A stretch of DNA of 8,063 bases from an uncultured Brevinema sp. (GTDB lineage Bacteria > Spirochaetota > Brevinematia > Brevinematales > Brevinemataceae): NCBI GenBank assembly GCA_947036575.1, contig CAMQSH010000083.1, positions 1 through 8,063 on the forward strand, read 5' to 3'. Shown here in pieces: positions 6,181-8,063 of the stretch. A model generated the notes under the pieces. The model saw nothing but the letters and a program-made list of their open reading frames with translations, made no database searches and was not told the origin of the DNA. Position 1 is the first letter of the stretch; each line of letters opens with the position of its first letter. The translations under genes and the position numbers were made by a program.

Positions 6181-7662
6181 TTAGAAAGGTGGCTCATTTC
6201 TATCATTTCTATTATAAAAATCTGTTCTTTGCCCTGAAGGAAATCCAGAATTTTGTCCTGAATTTTTATTATCTTTATAACTTTTGTATGCTTGCTGAGC
6301 TTCTACTGTTAGAGGTTCAAACCGCATTGTTTCTCCAAAAAATCGTAATGGGATCATATCCGTTCGTCCATTTCTATGCTTAGCAAAATTTAATTCTACA
6401 ATACCCTGTGCTGCAGCATTTGTCTTATCTTTGTCATAGTAATCTTCTCTATAAAGCATTACTACTATATCCGCATCTTGTTCAATAGATCCAGATTCTC
6501 TCAAATCTGAAAGTTGTGGTGTTTTATCAGCGCGGGATTCAACACCTCTAGAAAGCTGTGATAAAGCCATAATAGGAATACCAAGCTCTTTTGCTAAAGC
6601 TTTTAAGGTTCCCGTGATTTTAGATATTTCATTAGTCCTATTGGCACCAAAAGAATTTCCGCTAGATGCTGAAATAATTTGTATATGATCAATAACCATT
6701 AATTGGTAAGGATATTTTCTCATGATACTACGAGATCTTGCTCTTAAGGTGTTTAGAGGAATATTACCCGTATCATCAATAATGATATTTAGTGGATCCA
6801 AGTCTCTAGCAGCATTAAGTAAATCCGTTGCTTCATCTTCGTTCATTTGAGCTTTATTAATTTTTTCTAGTGGTACTTTTGAATCTGCAGAAAGAAGACG
6901 CATTGCTATCTCTTCTCCTGTCATTTCAAGAGAAAAAATTAATACCCCTAATTTATTATCTTGATCTTGCGGGACTGTTTTTAAAAATTTACGAGCAATA
7001 TTTAAAGCAAAAGCTGTTTTACCCATACCAGCACGAGCTGCTAAAATAATAAGTGCCCCTTTTGACAATCCATTAGTAAGATTATCAATATCAGGGTACC
7101 CCGTAGGAATACCCATCAGAGCATTTCCTGAAGCTTCACGTTGTCGTATTAATTCAAGAGCCCTATTAATATATTCTGAAAGTCTATGATATTCAGAAGT
7201 TTCTCTTTTATTGATAATATTGAACATCAAACTATCAGCAGTATCAAGGATTGTTTCTACATCATCTTCTCTTTTCATAGAGATATCAATAATTTGCCGA
7301 GAAGCATTTATTAATGCTCTTAGAAGAGAGTAGTCTTTGATAAGTTTAATATGATATTCAATATTAGCAACAGAAGCGAATCGATCTACAAGATCGATTA
7401 ATGTATGCTGTCCACCTATTGTTTGGATAGTATTTGAATTATGTAAGTTGTCAGTAACAGAAATTATATCTACAGGTCTATTATTACTTTCTAAGGCTAA
7501 AATAGCCCGAAAAATAGCTTGATGACTAGGATCATAAAAATCCGCTTCATTAAGAGACTCTGTAATTGTATATAATGCACGTTGATTCGAAAGTGCTGCG
7601 CCTAAAACAGCCTGCTCCGCCTCAGCTGAGTGAGGCGAAATAAGCATATTTTTTTCATTCAT
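6181..7662 (-). CDS. dnaB: Replicative DNA helicase DnaB
   Basis: This is the hexameric 5'-3' helicase that unwinds the chromosomal replication fork and recruits primase. At 493 residues it is slightly longer than the usual 440-470. The N-terminal primase-binding domain opens with PHSAEAEQAVLGA (10-22). A linker region spans about 155-180. The RecA-like ATPase domain has Walker A ARAGMGKT (209-216), the S-L-E-M catalytic-Glu motif (Glu246), Walker B LMVID (321-325) and the family signature LSQLSRGVESR (368-377 onward) followed by SDLRESGSIEQDAD. K-H-R-N-G (428-432) supplies the beta-hairpin lysine and arginine-finger positions. The residue after the Walker B Asp is His where Tyr is usual. The last ~38 residues are Asn/Gly/Ser/Gln-rich, probably disordered, and end in NEPPF, unlike a typical DnaB tail. 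The start is the first ATG, with a weak GAG (7670-7672) seven bases upstream; Met6 is a less likely alternative. No intein is present. Confidence 0.98.
   Translation of the reverse strand: MNEKNMLISPHSAEAEQAVLGAALSNQRALYTITESLNEADFYDPSHQAIFRAILALESNNRPVDIISVTDNLHNSNTIQTIGGQHTLIDLVDRFASVANIEYHIKLIKDYSLLRALINASRQIIDISMKREDDVETILDTADSLMFNIINKRETSEYHRLSEYINRALELIRQREASGNALMGIPTGYPDIDNLTNGLSKGALIILAARAGMGKTAFALNIARKFLKTVPQDQDNKLGVLIFSLEMTGEEIAMRLLSADSKVPLEKINKAQMNEDEATDLLNAARDLDPLNIIIDDTGNIPLNTLRARSRSIMRKYPYQLMVIDHIQIISASSGNSFGANRTNEISKITGTLKALAKELGIPIMALSQLSRGVESRADKTPQLSDLRESGSIEQDADIVVMLYREDYYDKDKTNAAAQGIVELNFAKHRNGRTDMIPLRFFGETMRFEPLTVEAQQAYKSYKDNKNSGQNSGFPSGQRTDFYNRNDRNEPPF
7618..7637 (-). 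other. GC-rich inverted repeat in the first codons of dnaB
   Basis: A perfect 7-bp inverted repeat (CGCCTCA / TGAGGCG) flanks a 6-base loop, starting about 26 nt into the dnaB reading frame. The centre also contains the 10-bp palindrome CTCAGCTGAG. The region encodes S-P-H-S-A-E-A, part of the conserved DnaB N-terminus. The stem is clearly richer in GC than the surrounding sequence. It is close enough to the start codon to affect initiation if it folds in the mRNA, but no function is shown. Confidence 0.5.
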
Positions 7663-7680
7663 TTTAATTCTCGAAAATGA

Positions 7681-8063
7681 TTATTGAACGGTTTTTTCAA
7701 CAGTAATTTTCATATCTGCTGTCACGTTTTCGTCAAGACGAACGTGGAAAACATGTTCACCAATCGTTTTCACGTGTTGAATTACAACTCTTTTTTTGTC
7801 GATTTTAAATCCATGTTCTGCAACTAAGTTGACAATGTCAGTGCTAGTAACAGATCCAAAAATTTTACCTTCAACACTTGAAGTTTTTTCAATAATTAGA
7901 GTAATTTCTTCTAATTTTTGTTTTAATTCTTGAGCAGATTCAAACATAAGTTGAGCTTTTTTAGCTAACGAAGCTTTCTTTCTTTCAAGATATTTTTCAC
8001 GACTCAATGTCGCCATTTCCGCAAGTTTTTGAGGAATTAAATAATTTCTACCATAACCATCAC
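7681..8063 (-). CDS. rplI: 50S ribosomal protein L9, 5' end cut by the window edge
   Basis: This is the large-subunit protein L9, which binds 23S rRNA near the L1 stalk. The open frame does not start at the ATG at 8016. It continues upstream to the window edge and encodes DGYGRNYLIPQKLAE before that Met, which matches the conserved L9 N-domain motif (K/D-G-Y-A-R-N-F-L-I-P). In total 126 complete codons are visible, and about 22 N-terminal residues should lie beyond position 8063, giving the usual L9 length of about 148. After the N-domain comes a lysine- and glutamate-rich connecting helix (KYLERKKASLAKKAQ onward), then the C-domain with G-K-I-F-G-S-V-T and the late G-E-H segment. The gene ends with TAA at 7681-7683, and dnaB starts 18 bp downstream. 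That arrangement is common in bacteria, often behind rpsF-ssb-rpsR. The identification is secure; only the true start is out of view. Confidence 0.96.
   Translation of the reverse strand, partial: DGYGRNYLIPQKLAEMATLSREKYLERKKASLAKKAQLMFESAQELKQKLEEITLIIEKTSSVEGKIFGSVTSTDIVNLVAEHGFKIDKKRVVIQHVKTIGEHVFHVRLDENVTADMKITVEKTVQ

Noticed and set aside
7379..7399. 8-bp perfect inverted repeat (AATCGATC / GATCGATT) with a 5-base loop inside dnaB
   Set aside because: It lies deep in the coding sequence, where the I-D-L-V-D-R codons naturally give repeated GAT/ATC. There is no adjacent T-run or gene boundary, so chance is the simpler explanation.

Overview
The window is AT-rich (well under half GC by eye) and almost fully coding. 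All genes lie on the minus strand, so transcription runs from the right edge (8063) to the left edge (1). In that direction the order is rplI (ribosomal protein L9, 5' end cut by the window edge), dnaB (replicative helicase), mlaE, mlaF and mlaD (a lipid-transport ABC system with an MCE-domain protein), a WbpE-like DegT/DnrJ/EryC1 sugar aminotransferase, and two tandem membrane proteins of the CNNM/CorC (DUF21-CBS-CorC_HlyC, formerly 'hemolysin') type. A start codon with a good ribosome binding site lies directly after the last stop, so another gene probably begins at the left edge.

The organism is probably a double-membraned (diderm) bacterium of low GC. MlaEFD and a nucleotide-sugar aminotransferase both point to an outer envelope carrying modified glycans or lipids. 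The rplI-dnaB order is widespread, so it does not identify the phylum. A low-GC spirochaete or similar lineage would fit, but this is a guess and not demonstrated by the sequence.

Layout: 7681-8063 rplI and 6181-7662 dnaB form the conserved translation/replication end. 3723-6142 is the mlaEFD block, tightly packed with clear Shine-Dalgarno sites. A 65-bp AT-only stretch with a 14-bp tandem repeat separates mlaD from the aminotransferase (2554-3657). The two CorC-like genes (17-2544) follow with gaps of 9 bp and then a 4-bp overlap. Short gaps and a single strand suggest one long transcript or a few overlapping ones. I see no obvious intrinsic terminator inside the window.

Most of the window is ordinary chromosomal core. 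The points most worth checking are the DnaB C-terminus, which looks like an SSB-type tail ending in Glu-Pro-Pro-Phe; a GC-rich hairpin in the first codons of dnaB; the minimal mlaEFD set, whose MCE protein has a long helical C-terminal region; and the divergent CBS motifs in the second CorC-like protein. I found no CRISPR array, transposon, phage gene, tRNA or rRNA.
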